Assembly: GCF_020084865.1 (NCBI RefSeq)
Contig: NZ_CP071953.1
Location: forward strand, 1,426,001 to 1,490,000
Direction of reading: 5' to 3'
DNA: 64,000 bases
Source: Candidatus Kaistella beijingensis
GTDB taxonomy: Bacteria > Bacteroidota > Bacteroidia > Flavobacteriales > Weeksellaceae
The notes below the pieces were generated by a model. It was given only the letters and a program-made list of their open reading frames with translations, made no database searches and was not told where the DNA came from. This document shows, piece after piece, positions 52,237 through 62,358 of the stretch. Each line of letters starts with the position of its first letter. Within the stretch, counting starts at the first letter, position 1. Both the position numbers and the translations under genes were made by a program.

Positions 52237-55200
52237 TTATTCTTCCAAACGAACGTCTAATCCAAGACCTTGAAGTTCGTGAAGCAATACGTTGAAAGAT
52301 TCAGGAATACCCGGTTCAGGCATCGCTTCACCTTTTGCAATCGCTTCATACGTTTTCGCTCTACCAATCACGTCATCAGATTTTACGGTCAAGATTTCAC
52401 GTAAAATATTTGATGCTCCGAACGCTTCAAGCGCCCAAACTTCCATCTCCCCAAATCTCTGTCCACCGAATTGTGCTTTACCTCCTAATGGTTGCTGCGT
52501 AATCAATGAGTAAGGTCCGATAGAACGTGCGTGCATTTTATCATCAACCATGTGTCCCAATTTCAACATGTAAATTACACCAACAGTTGCAGGTTGTGAG
52601 AATCTTTCACCTGTTCCACCATCATAAAGATACGTGCTTCCGTATTTTGGAAGTCCCGCTTGATCGGTGTATTCGGTAATTTGGTCAAGATTTGCTCCGT
52701 CGAAAATCGGTGTCGCGAATTTCAAGCCTAATTTTTTACCTGCCCAACCGAGAACGGTTTCGTAAATCTGTCCGATGTTCATACGTGAAGGTACACCCAA
52801 TGGATTCAACACGATATCAACAGGAGTTCCGTCTTCCAGGAACGGCATATCTTCCTCGCGAACGATTCTTGATACGATACCTTTATTACCGTGACGTCCC
52901 GCCATTTTATCACCTACATTCAACTTACGTTTTTTAGCGATATAGACTTTGGCCAACTTGATGATCCCTGCCGGAAGCTCGTCCCCGATTGAAATTGCGA
53001 ATTTCTCACGGTTTTTCACCCCTTGAATATCGTTGTACTTGATTTTATAGTTGTGGATCAATTGCTTGATCAGATCATTTTTATCAGCATCAACTGTCCA
53101 ATCAGAACCGCTTACGTTCACATAGTCTTCAACACTTTGAAGCAATTTGGTCGTAAACTTCACTCCTTTTCCGATGATTTCTTCATCAAGGTCGTTTTTC
53201 ACACCTTGAGAAGTTTTACCGTTTACAAGAGTTCCTAATTTTTCAAGAAGCGTATTTCTTAAATCGTCGAATTTCGCTTTGTACGTGTTTTCGATTTCCT
53301 CAAGTTTCAGTTTTTCTTCGGTTCTTTTCTTTTTGTCTTTAATATTTCTTGAGAATAATTTTTTATTGATGACAACACCTCTCAATGATGAATCCGCCTT
53401 CAAAGAAGCATCTTTCACATCACCTGCTTTGTCACCGAAAATCGCTCTCAATAATTTTTCTTCCGGAGTTGGGTCGGATTCACCTTTTGGCGTGATTTTA
53501 CCAATCATGATGTCGCCCGGTTTTACTTCCGCACCAATTCTGATCATCCCGTTTTCGTCCAGATCTTTGGTAGCTTCTTCCGAAACGTTTGGAATATCTG
53601 CGGTTAATTCTTCCATACCTAATTTGGTATCACGAACTTCCAAAGAATATTCATCCACGTGGATTGAAGTAAACCAATCTTCACGAACTACTTTTTCGTT
53701 GATCACAATTGCATCCTCGAAGTTGTAACCTTTCCACGGCATGAACGCTACAGTAAGGTTTCTTCCCAATGCCAATTCACCGTTTTCAGTTGCGTAACCG
53801 TCGCAAAGAACCTGACCTTTTACTACTTTGTCGCCTACTCTTACGTTTGGTCTCAAAGTGATGGTGGTACTTTGGTTGGTTTTTCTGAATTTGGTCAAAT
53901 TGTATGTTTTCGTCGCAGATTCGAATGATACTAAATCATCGTCCTCGCTTCTTTCATATTTAATGGTGATTTTATCTGCGTCAACATATTCTACAACACC
54001 GTTTCCTTCTGCATTAATCAAAATTCTTGAATCGGTTGCCACCTGTTTTTCAAGACCTGTTCCTACAACCGGAGCTTCAGGTTTCAACAATGGAACTGCT
54101 TGACGCATCATGTTGGATCCCATCAATGCACGGTTCGCATCATCATGCTCCAAGAACGGAATTAATGACGCAGAAATTCCCGAAATTTGGTTTGGCGCAA
54201 CGTCAATTAAGTCAACTTGTTGTGGCTCAACTACAGGATAATCACCGTCAAGACGAGCGATCACTCTTTCCGTAGAAATGGTACCGTCATCATTCATTTC
54301 AACGTTTGCCTGTGCAATTACTTTATCTTCTTCGTCTTCAGCATTTAAGAAAACTGCAGCAGTTTTAAGGTCCACTTTTCCGTCTTTAACTTTTCTGTAC
54401 GGAGTTTCGATGAATCCTAAATTGTTGATTTTCGCATAAATTCCTAAAGAAGAAATCAAACCGATGTTTGGTCCTTCCGGAGTTTCGATCGGACAAATTC
54501 TTCCGTAGTGGGTATGGTGAACGTCACGAACCTCGAAACCTGCTCTTTCTCTGGATAAACCACCCGGTCCTAAAGCGGAAAGTCTTCTCTTGTGAGTGAT
54601 TTCCGACAATGGATTAGTTTGATCCATGAATTGTGAAAGTTGGTTGGTTCCGAAAAACGAGTTGATTACCGATGTTAAAGTTTTTGCGTTTACCAAGTCG
54701 ATCGGTGTGAAAATTTCGTTATCTCTAACGTTCATTCTCTCACGGATTGTTCTTGCAATTCTTGAAAGACCAACACCGAATTGTCCTGCCAATTGCTCAC
54801 CAACAGTTTTAATTCTTCTGTTTGACAAGTGATCGATATCATCAACTTCCGCTTTGGAGTTTACCAATTCGATCAAGTGACGAACGATGGAAATGATGTC
54901 TTCTTTGGTTAAAACTTCCGTTTTTTCAGGAATATTTAAACCTAATTTTTTGTTCAATCTGTAACGGCCAACTTCACCTAATGAGTAACGCTGTTCAGAG
55001 AAGAATAATTTTTCAATGATTCCTCTTGCCGTTTCTTCATCGGGCGGATCTGCGTTTCTTAACTGGCGGTAAATGTATTCTACTGCCTCTTTTTCAGAGT
55101 TTGTAGGGTCTTTTTGCAATGTATTTTGGATGATAGAGAACTCGTTTGAATTTTCTTTGTGAATCAAAATCGATTTCACACCTGCATCCAAAATAAGGTC

Positions 55201-56064
55201 TAAATGTTCTTTTTCAAGAACAGTTTCTCTATCCAAGATGATTTCGTTTCTTTCAATGGAAACTACTTCACCTGTATCTTCGTCCACGAAATCTTCGAAC
55301 CAAGTGTTCAAAACTCTCGCTGCCAAAGTTCTACCTTCTACTTTTTTCAACGCTGCTTTAGAAACTTTCACTTCTTCGGCAAGATCGAAAATTTGAAGGA
55401 TATCTTTATCGGATTCATACCCGATTGCTCTCAATAAAGTCGTCAACGGTAATTTTTTCTTACGGTCGATGTAAGCGTACATTACGTTGTTGATGTCGGT
55501 TGTGAATTCCATCCAAGATCCTTTGAAAGGGATAATTCTGGAATAATACAACTTGGTTCCGTTGGCGTGATAAGTCTGTCCGAAAAACACACCCGGAGAA
55601 CGGTGAAGCTGCGTTACGATAACACGTTCCGCACCATTGATGATGAATGATCCCGAAGGAGTCATGTAAGGAACCGGACCTAAATAAACGTCCTGTACAA
55701 CGGTCTGAAAATCTTCGTGTTCAGGGTCTGTACAATACAATTTAAGTCTTGCCTTCAAAGGAACCGAATAAGTCAGTCCTCTTTCCACACACTCGTCGAT
55801 CGAGTAACGTGGTGAATCCACTAGATAATCCAAAAATTCCAAAACGAATTGGTTTCTGGAGTCTGTGATGGGGAAATTTTCTTCAAAGGTTTTGTAGAGG
55901 GTTTCGTGAACTCTCTGCTCCGGAAGGGTATCCAACTGGAAGAACTCTTTGAATGACTGGATCTGAATGTCCAAAAAGTCAGGAGTCTCGATTTTCCCCT
56001 TTGCTGCAGAGAAATTAATTCTTTCGTTACTCTGAGTTTTTGCGACTGCTTTAGATTTACTCAT
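52237..56064 (-). CDS. rpoB: DNA-directed RNA polymerase subunit beta
   Basis: The protein has 1275 residues. The rifampicin-pocket region [33 protein letters not shown] (about 465-497) is wild-type in appearance. The [13 protein letters not shown] (about 1073-1085) and C-terminal [18 protein letters not shown] (about 1188-1205) motifs are intact. The start [19 protein letters not shown] is typical of flavobacteria. It has its own promoter behind the rplL terminator and a leader of about 340 bases. Confidence 0.98.
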   Translation of the reverse strand: MSKSKAVAKTQSNERINFSAAKGKIETPDFLDIQIQSFKEFFQLDTLPEQRVHETLYKTFEENFPITDSRNQFVLEFLDYLVDSPRYSIDECVERGLTYSVPLKARLKLYCTDPEHEDFQTVVQDVYLGPVPYMTPSGSFIINGAERVIVTQLHRSPGVFFGQTYHANGTKLYYSRIIPFKGSWMEFTTDINNVMYAYIDRKKKLPLTTLLRAIGYESDKDILQIFDLAEEVKVSKAALKKVEGRTLAARVLNTWFEDFVDEDTGEVVSIERNEIILDRETVLEKEHLDLILDAGVKSILIHKENSNEFSIIQNTLQKDPTNSEKEAVEYIYRQLRNADPPDEETARGIIEKLFFSEQRYSLGEVGRYRLNKKLGLNIPEKTEVLTKEDIISIVRHLIELVNSKAEVDDIDHLSNRRIKTVGEQLAGQFGVGLSRIARTIRERMNVRDNEIFTPIDLVNAKTLTSVINSFFGTNQLSQFMDQTNPLSEITHKRRLSALGPGGLSRERAGFEVRDVHHTHYGRICPIETPEGPNIGLISSLGIYAKINNLGFIETPYRKVKDGKVDLKTAAVFLNAEDEEDKVIAQANVEMNDDGTISTERVIARLDGDYPVVEPQQVDLIDVAPNQISGISASLIPFLEHDDANRALMGSNMMRQAVPLLKPEAPVVGTGLEKQVATDSRILINAEGNGVVEYVDADKITIKYERSEDDDLVSFESATKTYNLTKFRKTNQSTTITLRPNVRVGDKVVKGQVLCDGYATENGELALGRNLTVAFMPWKGYNFEDAIVINEKVVREDWFTSIHVDEYSLEVRDTKLGMEELTADIPNVSEEATKDLDENGMIRIGAEVKPGDIMIGKITPKGESDPTPEEKLLRAIFGDKAGDVKDASLKADSSLRGVVINKKLFSRNIKDKKKRTEEKLKLEEIENTYKAKFDDLRNTLLEKLGTLVNGKTSQGVKNDLDEEIIGKGVKFTTKLLQSVEDYVNVSGSDWTVDADKNDLIKQLIHNYKIKYNDIQGVKNREKFAISIGDELPAGIIKLAKVYIAKKRKLNVGDKMAGRHGNKGIVSRIVREEDMPFLEDGTPVDIVLNPLGVPSRMNIGQIYETVLGWAGKKLGLKFATPIFDGANLDQITEYTDQAGLPKYGSTYLYDGGTGERFSQPATVGVIYMLKLGHMVDDKMHARSIGPYSLITQQPLGGKAQFGGQRFGEMEVWALEAFGASNILREILTVKSDDVIGRAKTYEAIAKGEAMPEPGIPESFNVLLHELQGLGLDVRLEE

Positions 56065-56482
56065 AAAAATTTGTAAAGAATGGGGGTTAAAAAATATTTT
56101 GGTTAAAAAATATCAGAAAAGCTGGAAGTTGGAAGTCCGAAGCTGGAAGATAAGACTGTTGATTTTTGGCGCTATCAGTAAGTCGTGGTTCTTTTTACTT
56201 GGCTTTTGGCTCATTCACCTTTCTAACTGCAACGCCGGTATATCTTTTCACGGAGTAGTGCAAAATATTTTTCTTGAATTTTTGCTTTGGGCGATAAAAG
56301 GACATAGATCCCTAAAACACGAAACCCCTTCCGGATCTACCGAAAGAGTTGAATTTCAATATTTTACTGATTTACAAACAATTATTAGCGCCAAAACGAG
56401 TGCAAATTTAAAAAAACTTATCCACATTAGCAAATAATTAGGACATCTTTAAACTTGATGAGGTTATAAAGTTTTGTTAAAC
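56065..56482. other. Long leader region of rpoB
   Basis: No gene is seen. On the minus strand the predicted transcript starts near 56395. It includes an inverted-type pair around ctttcggtagatccggaagg and a repeat of the word gctggaag (56121-56150) near the rpoB start. Whether the leader has a regulatory fold is open. Confidence 0.6.
56403..56433 (-). promoter_or_regulatory. Promoter of rpoBC
   Basis: On the minus strand a TTG (56433-56431) lies 20 bases before TAAATTTG (56410-56403), a full Bacteroidota consensus, placed after the rplL terminator. Confidence 0.72.
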
Positions 56483-56510
56483 AAAAACTCCCGATAAATC
56501 GGGAGTCTTA
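56483..56510 (-). terminator. Intrinsic terminator of the rplKAJL operon
   Basis: On the minus strand, ACTCCCGAT, tt, ATCGGGAGT is followed by TTTTG, about 25 bases after the rplL stop. Confidence 0.85.
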
Positions 56511-56531
56511 TTTGTATTCTAGTAAAAAGAA

Positions 56532-56903
56532 TTATTTCAATTCTACTTCAGCACCAGCTTCTTCAAGTTGCTTTTTCAAAGCTTCAGCTTCGTCTTTAGA
56601 AATACCCTGCTTAATTGGAGCTGGAGCACCGTCAACCATATCTTTAGCTTCTTTTAGACCTGCACCTGTTAAATCTTTTACCAATTTAACTACAGCCAAT
56701 TTAGAAGCACCGGCTGATTTCAAGATTACGTCGAATTCTGTTTTTTCTTCCGCAGCTTCTCCACCGCCTGCACCTCCTGATACAACTACCGCAGCAGCAG
56801 CAGGCTCAATGCCGTACTCATCCTTAAGGATTGCAGCTAATTCATTTACGTCTTTTACTGTTAAGTTTACTAGCGTTTCAGCTAAATTTTTTAAATCTGA
56901 CAT
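56532..56903 (-). CDS. rplL: 50S ribosomal protein L7/L12
   Basis: The protein has 123 residues. An N-terminal dimerisation segment (1-35, [20 protein letters not shown]) is followed by an Ala/Gly hinge ([20 protein letters not shown]) and the C-terminal factor-binding domain (about 53-123: [37 protein letters not shown]). It forms the stalk that recruits translation factors. It is the last gene of the operon and lies about 100 bases after rplJ. Confidence 0.98.
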   Translation of the reverse strand: MSDLKNLAETLVNLTVKDVNELAAILKDEYGIEPAAAAVVVSGGAGGGEAAEEKTEFDVILKSAGASKLAVVKLVKDLTGAGLKEAKDMVDGAPAPIKQGISKDEAEALKKQLEEAGAEVELK

Positions 56904-57004
56904 TTTGTAATGTTTTTGTTGTTGAACGATTTATTTTTGTTTTTTTGAGTTAATCTCAGTTTGCTCTCGGCTTTATGCTTCAAGCGGATTGAATAATCTA
57001 AAAA

Positions 57005-57643
57005 TTATTCTGCAGCTGGAGCTTCTCCTTCTGCGCTTGCTTCCGGTGTTTCAGGAGCAGCTTCTGCAGCCGGAGCTTCCTCTGTTTTTGCTTCTTCAGT
57101 TTTTGGCTCTTCAGCAGGTGCAGCAACTTCAGCAACTGGTGCTTCTTCTGCTTTTCCTGTAGCTTCTTCTTTGTTTTGAAGCGCAGAAACCAATCTCTGG
57201 ATAGGCGACTGAAGTAATCCGATGATTTCTCCAATCATTTCCTCTCTTGACTTGATGTTTACCAATGTATCAAGATTGTTATCTCCCAAATAGAAAGTTT
57301 CCTGAACGAAAGCGGATTTCAAAGCCGGTTTTTCCTCTTTTTTTCTGAAAGACTGAATCAACTTCGCCGGTGCGTTTGCTGTTTCAGAAATCATCAATGC
57401 AGAGTTTCCTTTGAAAGTATCGAACATTTCAGAGTAATCCACTCCTTCAATCTGTTCCATTGCTTTCTGAAGCAAAGTATTTTTTACCACTTTTACTTTG
57501 ATGTTGTTTTTGAAGGCCTGTCTTCTGAAATCTGATGATTTTCCAGCGTTCAAACCTTCTAGATCTGCTACATAAACTACTTTTGCATCCTGAAGCAAAT
57601 CTTTAATCTCTTGTATTGCTACAACTTTATTTTCTTTAGTCAT
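57005..57643 (-). CDS. rplJ: 50S ribosomal protein L10 with an acidic tail
   Basis: The protein has 212 residues. The first 155 are the normal L10 (VYVADLEGLNAGKSSDFRRQAFKNNIKVKVVKNTLL, FKGNSALMISE). The rest is a low-complexity extension rich in Ala, Glu, Pro and Thr (APVAEVAAPAEEPKTEEAKTEE..., ending EGEAPAAE), which is longer than in most bacteria. It is the base of the L7/L12 stalk. The tail occurs in other flavobacteria. It lies 17 bases downstream of rplA. Confidence 0.97.
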   Translation of the reverse strand: MTKENKVVAIQEIKDLLQDAKVVYVADLEGLNAGKSSDFRRQAFKNNIKVKVVKNTLLQKAMEQIEGVDYSEMFDTFKGNSALMISETANAPAKLIQSFRKKEEKPALKSAFVQETFYLGDNNLDTLVNIKSREEMIGEIIGLLQSPIQRLVSALQNKEEATGKAEEAPVAEVAAPAEEPKTEEAKTEEAPAAEAAPETPEASAEGEAPAAE

Positions 57644-57660
57644 TGTCTTAAGGATTTATA

Positions 57661-58353
57661 TTAGTTTACAGATTTAGTATCAACAGCGATTCCAGGGCTC
57701 ATGGTAGAAGACAAGTAGATTGACTTCACATAAGTTCCTTTAGCGGCAGTTGGTTTCAATTTAATCAAAGTTTGGATCAATTCTGAAGCGTTTTCTTTGA
57801 TTTTCGCAGCGTCGAAAGATACTTTACCGATTCCAGCGTGGATGATTCCGTATTTGTCAACTTTAAAATCAATTTTACCTGATTTTACTTCAGATACCGC
57901 TTTTCCGATTTCCATCGTTACGGTTCCGGATTTTGGATTCGGCATCAAACCTCTTGGTCCCAAAACTCTACCCAATGGTCCTAATTTCCCCATTACAGCA
58001 GGCATTGTTACAATAACGTCAACATCTGTCCAACCTCCTTTGATTTTATCTAAATATTCGTCTAATCCTACATAGTCTGCTCCGGCTTCTTTAGCTTCTG
58101 CTTCTTTGTCTGGAGTTACTAATGCAAGAACTTTTACGTCTTTACCAGTTCCGTGAGGAAGAGAAACAACTCCTCTCACCATTTGGTTTGCTTTTCTAGG
58201 ATCTACACCCAATCTAACTGCTAAATCTACAGAAGCGTCGAATTTTGCATAATTCAGTTCCTTCACCAATGCCGATGCTTCGTCCAAATTATAAATTTTG
58301 TTCTTCTCTAGTTTGCTTGCAACTTCTTTTTGCTTCTTCGTTAATTTTGCCAT
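57661..58353 (-). CDS. rplA: 50S ribosomal protein L1
   Basis: The protein has 230 residues. Signature blocks are [30 protein letters not shown] (about 42-71) and [25 protein letters not shown] (about 120-145). L1 lies near the E site and releases deacylated tRNA. It is encoded 11 bases downstream of rplK. Confidence 0.98.
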   Translation of the reverse strand: MAKLTKKQKEVASKLEKNKIYNLDEASALVKELNYAKFDASVDLAVRLGVDPRKANQMVRGVVSLPHGTGKDVKVLALVTPDKEAEAKEAGADYVGLDEYLDKIKGGWTDVDVIVTMPAVMGKLGPLGRVLGPRGLMPNPKSGTVTMEIGKAVSEVKSGKIDFKVDKYGIIHAGIGKVSFDAAKIKENASELIQTLIKLKPTAAKGTYVKSIYLSSTMSPGIAVDTKSVN

Positions 58354-58364
58354 TTCAATAAGTA

Positions 58365-58808
58365 TTAAGCGTTAGTTGGTTTCGTTCCTGTTACTCGTAT
58401 TCCCATTGATCTTGCAGTACCTGCAACCATGGTAAGTGCGGAATCCATTGTGAAGCAGTTCAAATCCGTCATTTTATCTTCAGCAATTTTTTGAACTTGC
58501 GCCCAAGATACAGATCCTACTTTGTTTCTGTTGGGTTCTCCGGATCCACCTTTCAATTTCGCAGCTTCCAATAGTTGGATTGCGGCAGGAGGAGTTTTGA
58601 TGACGAATTCAAAAGATTTGTCTTCGTACACAGTGATTACCACTGGCAAAACTTGTCCTGGCTTGTCTTGTGTTCTTCCGTTAAATTGTTTACAAAACTC
58701 CATGATGTTCACACCTGCAGAACCCAAAGCTGGACCTACTGGTGGAGAAGGATTGGCAGCGCCACCCTTCACCTGAAGTTTTACCATTTTAAAGACTTTT
58801 TTAGCCAT
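58365..58808 (-). CDS. rplK: 50S ribosomal protein L11
   Basis: The protein has 147 residues. The N-terminal [34 protein letters not shown] and the C-terminal rRNA-binding [25 protein letters not shown] are typical. L11 sits in the GTPase-associated centre. It is the first gene of the operon and has its own promoter because the nusG transcript ends upstream. Confidence 0.98.
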   Translation of the reverse strand: MAKKVFKMVKLQVKGGAANPSPPVGPALGSAGVNIMEFCKQFNGRTQDKPGQVLPVVITVYEDKSFEFVIKTPPAAIQLLEAAKLKGGSGEPNRNKVGSVSWAQVQKIAEDKMTDLNCFTMDSALTMVAGTARSMGIRVTGTKPTNA

Positions 58809-58902
58809 TTTTTTGTTTTAAGATTTTTAATTTATGAATGTGGAAGCATTTATAAATCAGCAGATTAAACTATCTCACCTTTTTAACCTGCTTTTCGGAC
58901 TG

Positions 58903-58932
58903 CAAAATTAAGAATAATTTTTAATTCTGCAA
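58903..58932 (-). promoter_or_regulatory. Promoter of rplKAJL
   Basis: On the minus strand, TTG (58932-58930), a 19-base spacer and TAATTTTG (58910-58903) fit the consensus fully. The leader to rplK is about 90 bases. Confidence 0.72.
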
Positions 58933-58967
58933 GTGTAAAGTGTTGATTTTTAAGAAGAATTTTGAAA

Positions 58968-58995
58968 ATAAAAAACCGCTTCCTAAGAAACCGTT
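58968..58995 (-). terminator. Terminator of the exported hydrolase gene
   Basis: On the minus strand, AACGGTTTC, ttag, GAAGCGGTT (one mismatch and one G-T pair) is followed by TTTTTTATTTTC. Confidence 0.72.
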
Positions 58996-59015
58996 GATGT
59001 AGTCGTGTATTCAAT

Positions 59016-61301
59016 TTATCTATTCACAATAACCTTTTTAGTTATTTTTTCGCTACCTGAAGTAATTGAAACCATATATACTCCATTTAACAATGAAATT
59101 GGGATTTCAATATTCCCTGCAATGTCAATTGTTTTTGAGAATGTTTTTCTTCCAGAAAAATCAGTGATGACAACCTCCGTGTTTTTCAATACAAAATCAG
59201 ACTTAATTCGCAATGAATTTTTTACTGGATTTTCAATGGTAATATTTTTTAATTTACCTGCTTCATTGTTTCCAAGTGTCGCATAATTTAAGATTTCGTT
59301 TAAAGCGAACTGCACATTTTGGTCATTTAAAGTCACGTGATTTTGATTTTCATTTGGTATATAATAAGACGCAAACGGCGTTGTAGAAGAAGAATTTATA
59401 TTTGAATAATAATTTCCGTTGTTATTGCTTACTGCCATTGAACTGGTTGCAGGAATAAAATTGAAATACAAAATCTTAAGATTATTCATAAATTCTGTCA
59501 GCATTGCATTTCCGTTGGCTGCGTCTTCAAATTTTTGTAGATCAAATCTTCCACCAGGAGCGGAATCCAATCCATCTGAAGTTGCAGGTGACTTTGCACT
59601 TGCGGCGCTGTTATAAAAAGTAATCCAGAACAAAATCCATTGCTGCCCCTGAAAACTGCTTACTTGCGCTGTAACATTTTGTGCGGGTGTAAAATTGGTT
59701 TTAATAATGGCTCTCTGCGTAGATGAAGTATTAAAAGTATGATCCATCACGACCATTCCCGGAGTCCCGGTCATTGCGCCATTACCTGCACCGTTGCTTA
59801 TTGAAATATTTCTTGTACTCGTAGGGAAACCGATTGCATTTAATTCGTTCTGAAAAGGAGTCCTGTAATTCGGTGAACCTGCAGGCAATAGTTTTGTACC
59901 GTCAAAATCTGTAGTACTTCCGCTTTGCAGATGACCTTCAAAATGATCAATCAGCATTTCTCTGGCAGCCGGACTTTTCAGCATTCCGTTTACGATTCCT
60001 TGCATCGTGACATCTCCCACCGGACCAAATCCCATATAATTGAAGAGATGTTGAAAACCAAGTGGAACATTTGCTCCCAAATGCGGCGAATCAAATGAGA
60101 GATAAAGCCTTGTGTCCGGATTTAAACTGTTCTGTTCCATGTATCGTAATGCATAGCGAGAAATAAGCCCACCCATACTCGGCCCAATAACTACATTTTT
60201 TTCATTGCCCGTTTTGGCACTATTAATTTGTGTCAAGAGTTCTACTAAAATCATGGCGTTCCTTTGAATATAATCAACACCACCATCAATAATTGTTGTT
60301 CCGTCTGATCTTGTGTAAGTTGGGAAATTCAGCACGATGATATCATAACCTTGAGCTCTAATCAAATCTCCTAAATTCTGGGACGTTCCATAATTCAACA
60401 TTTGATAAATTCCGGCGGTATTTCTGGTATCACCCGGATCGAAACCGTCAACCAAAATAATAGGCTTGTCCAAAACACCGTCATTTCCCATATAAACTTC
60501 ATATTCACCGTTTCCTGTAAAGGCGGCCGTTTCCCCGTAACCTTTATACGGAATGGTGGAAGAAATAGACGTTACTATATTTGGTTCAAAGCTTTTAAAT
60601 CCCTTATTTTCTTTTGCCCTTCTTTGATATTGAACATCCATGACGAAAGATTGTTCCAAAACTTTCCCGTCGGAAAAATGAATTCTGTACGGAATCGCAT
60701 TGAGTCCATTTTTTGAAAAATTAATTGTTATTGCTTGATCCTGATAAATTTTGTTCCAATGAGCTCCATATTGAATTTCTATAAAAGCAACTTTTCTGTT
60801 GGATGTATTGAAAACTAAATCACTTTTCAAAATAAATTCAACATGATTTTCCTTTGTTTTGCCTAAAATTGGCGCCAAAAGACTAATTTCATTTTCGTTG
60901 AAAACATTTTGTGACTTATCGGTAATAACATATTGGTTTTTTGTGTTTAGTGCTACACTTTTAGACTCCAAAAAACTTGGTTTAATGCTTTCAAAATCTA
61001 CGATTAATAAAGAAAGCGGAATGTAGTTTTTGCTAAAACCTTCATCTGCTTTTTTCTGTATGACTTCTAAATTCGGCATCCTTTGCAGAAAATCCGCTCT
61101 CTGCATTTCGTGATAAACCTGAAGAAAGTTTGCCGCTGAAACACCGGTTGGTTTTAATTCATTTGCTTTCGAAACTGCGAAAACACGGTCGTAAAGTATT
61201 TTGGTTTTGGTATCGTTCTTCAATAAGTCAAACGATTGATCCTGCGAAAATCCATGGATGACGAAAATCCATAGGAATAAAAAGGTAAATTTAGTTTTCA
61301 T
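59016..61301 (-). CDS. T9SS-exported alpha/beta-hydrolase-like protein
   Basis: The protein has 761 residues. A signal peptide (MKTKFTFLFLWIFVIHGFSQ) and a beta-rich N-terminal part (about 25-265) precede a lipase-like domain: IILVDGFDPGDTRNTAGIYQML (about 282-303), the nucleophile elbow VVIGPSMGGLISRYALR (GxSxG, serine about 374) and DSPHLGANVPLG (about 408-419). The last 75 residues (ENPVKNSLRI...KKVIVNR) are a type A sorting domain for T9SS export. The substrate is unknown. It interrupts the usual nusG-rplK junction. Confidence 0.88.
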   Translation of the reverse strand: MKTKFTFLFLWIFVIHGFSQDQSFDLLKNDTKTKILYDRVFAVSKANELKPTGVSAANFLQVYHEMQRADFLQRMPNLEVIQKKADEGFSKNYIPLSLLIVDFESIKPSFLESKSVALNTKNQYVITDKSQNVFNENEISLLAPILGKTKENHVEFILKSDLVFNTSNRKVAFIEIQYGAHWNKIYQDQAITINFSKNGLNAIPYRIHFSDGKVLEQSFVMDVQYQRRAKENKGFKSFEPNIVTSISSTIPYKGYGETAAFTGNGEYEVYMGNDGVLDKPIILVDGFDPGDTRNTAGIYQMLNYGTSQNLGDLIRAQGYDIIVLNFPTYTRSDGTTIIDGGVDYIQRNAMILVELLTQINSAKTGNEKNVVIGPSMGGLISRYALRYMEQNSLNPDTRLYLSFDSPHLGANVPLGFQHLFNYMGFGPVGDVTMQGIVNGMLKSPAAREMLIDHFEGHLQSGSTTDFDGTKLLPAGSPNYRTPFQNELNAIGFPTSTRNISISNGAGNGAMTGTPGMVVMDHTFNTSSTQRAIIKTNFTPAQNVTAQVSSFQGQQWILFWITFYNSAASAKSPATSDGLDSAPGGRFDLQKFEDAANGNAMLTEFMNNLKILYFNFIPATSSMAVSNNNGNYYSNINSSSTTPFASYYIPNENQNHVTLNDQNVQFALNEILNYATLGNNEAGKLKNITIENPVKNSLRIKSDFVLKNTEVVITDFSGRKTFSKTIDIAGNIEIPISLLNGVYMVSITSGSEKITKKVIVNR

Positions 61302-61407
61302 AATAAATTAATTTCATCAAATATAAAGATTTAATGAAAACAATGTTTACTACGCACTGTATATTATAAAAATTATTTTAATGGATCAAAATTTTTGATT
61401 GAGGCAC

Positions 61408-61440
61408 AAAAAAAGACCGTTCTTTCGAACAGTCCTTTTA
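61408..61440 (-). terminator. Intrinsic terminator after nusG
   Basis: On the minus strand, GACTGTTC, gaaa, GAACGGTC is followed by TTTTTTT, about 18 bases after the nusG stop. Confidence 0.88.
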
Positions 61441-61457
61441 CAATATTATAAAAAGTA

Positions 61458-62000
61458 TTACACTTTTTCAACCTGCATATAGCTCAACTCCATTGGAGTT
61501 TTTCTACCGAAAATCATTACAGAAACTTCAATTTTCTTTTTGTCTTCGTGTAATTTTTCGATCGTTCCGTTAAATCCGTTGAATGGACCATCGATTACTT
61601 TTACGTTTTCTCCTACTACGAACGGAATTGCAGTTTCCACCGCGAATTCTGAAAGTTCATCCATTCTTCCGAGCATTCTGTTTACCTCAGATTTTCTCAT
61701 CGGAACAGGATCTCCTCCTTTCGTTAAACTCAAGAAAGAAATAACGCCTGGAATATTTTTGATGATGTGAGGAATTTCACCTATAAGATTGGCTTCCACC
61801 ATTAAGTAACCCGGATAATAAGGTTTTTCTTTTGGCACCTTTTTACCGTTTCTCATCTGGATCACTTTTTCCATAGGAATAACCACCTGAGTTACGAAAT
61901 GTTCGAAACCAAGCCTCTTCATTTCGTTCTCAATATAGGTTTTCACCTTATTTTCCTGTCCGCTGATGGATTTCAGAACATACCACTTCAAGTCACTCAT
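61458..62000 (-). CDS. nusG: Transcription termination/antitermination protein NusG
   Basis: The protein has 180 residues. The NGN domain starts WYVLKSISGQENKVKTYIENEM (about 5-26) and includes KPYYPGYLMVEANL (about 60-73) and IPGVISFLSL. The KOW domain is KVIDGPFNGFNGTIEKLHEDKKKIEV (about 131-156). It binds RNA polymerase and couples it to ribosomes or Rho. It lies 14 bases downstream of secE. Confidence 0.97.
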   Translation of the reverse strand: MSDLKWYVLKSISGQENKVKTYIENEMKRLGFEHFVTQVVIPMEKVIQMRNGKKVPKEKPYYPGYLMVEANLIGEIPHIIKNIPGVISFLSLTKGGDPVPMRKSEVNRMLGRMDELSEFAVETAIPFVVGENVKVIDGPFNGFNGTIEKLHEDKKKIEVSVMIFGRKTPMELSYMQVEKV

Positions 62001-62014
62001 TTGGGAAAATAATT

Positions 62015-62218
62015 TTAATTAAAGAGGTTGATAAAGAGTGTAAGGACGTTAGTAATAGCCTTACTAAAAGCTGAATCAACACCGAAAGTAAATAATGCCA
62101 AAATAACGGTTGCCACCGTTACCACTATTGTAGATGACTGCAATTCTGACCATTTCGGCCACTCTACCTTATCTTTGAATTCGTGATACGAACCTTTTAT
62201 AAAATCAACTAAGCTCAT
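62015..62218 (-). CDS. secE: Preprotein translocase subunit SecE
   Basis: The protein has 67 residues from MSLVDFIKGSYHEFKDKVEWPKWSEL; the frame is open 8 codons further, but only through the tRNA-Trp 3' flank. It has the amphipathic helix with the VEWPKW motif and one membrane helix (about 31-55). It stabilises SecY. It is encoded between tRNA-Trp and nusG as in many bacteria. Confidence 0.95.
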   Translation of the reverse strand: MSLVDFIKGSYHEFKDKVEWPKWSELQSSTIVVTVATVILALFTFGVDSAFSKAITNVLTLFINLFN

Positions 62219-62231
62219 TATCTTTTTTTTG

Positions 62232-62302
62232 CACGGGCACAAGGATTCGAACCCTGATCAACGGTTTTGGAGACCGGTATCCTACCATTGGACGATGCCC
62301 GT
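62232..62302 (-). tRNA. tRNA-Trp (CCA)
   Basis: The 71-base minus-strand sequence has the acceptor ACGGGCA pairing with TGCCCGT, the discriminator G, the anticodon stem CCGGT/ACCGT-type with loop CTCCAAA (anticodon CCA) and the T arm CAGGG-TTCGAAT-CCTTG. It lies between tuf and secE, its classical place. Confidence 0.96.
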
Positions 62303-62358
62303 AGTTATAAAAAGTTCCGCAAGTTTCCTTACGGAACTTTTAATTATTTAATTAGAAA

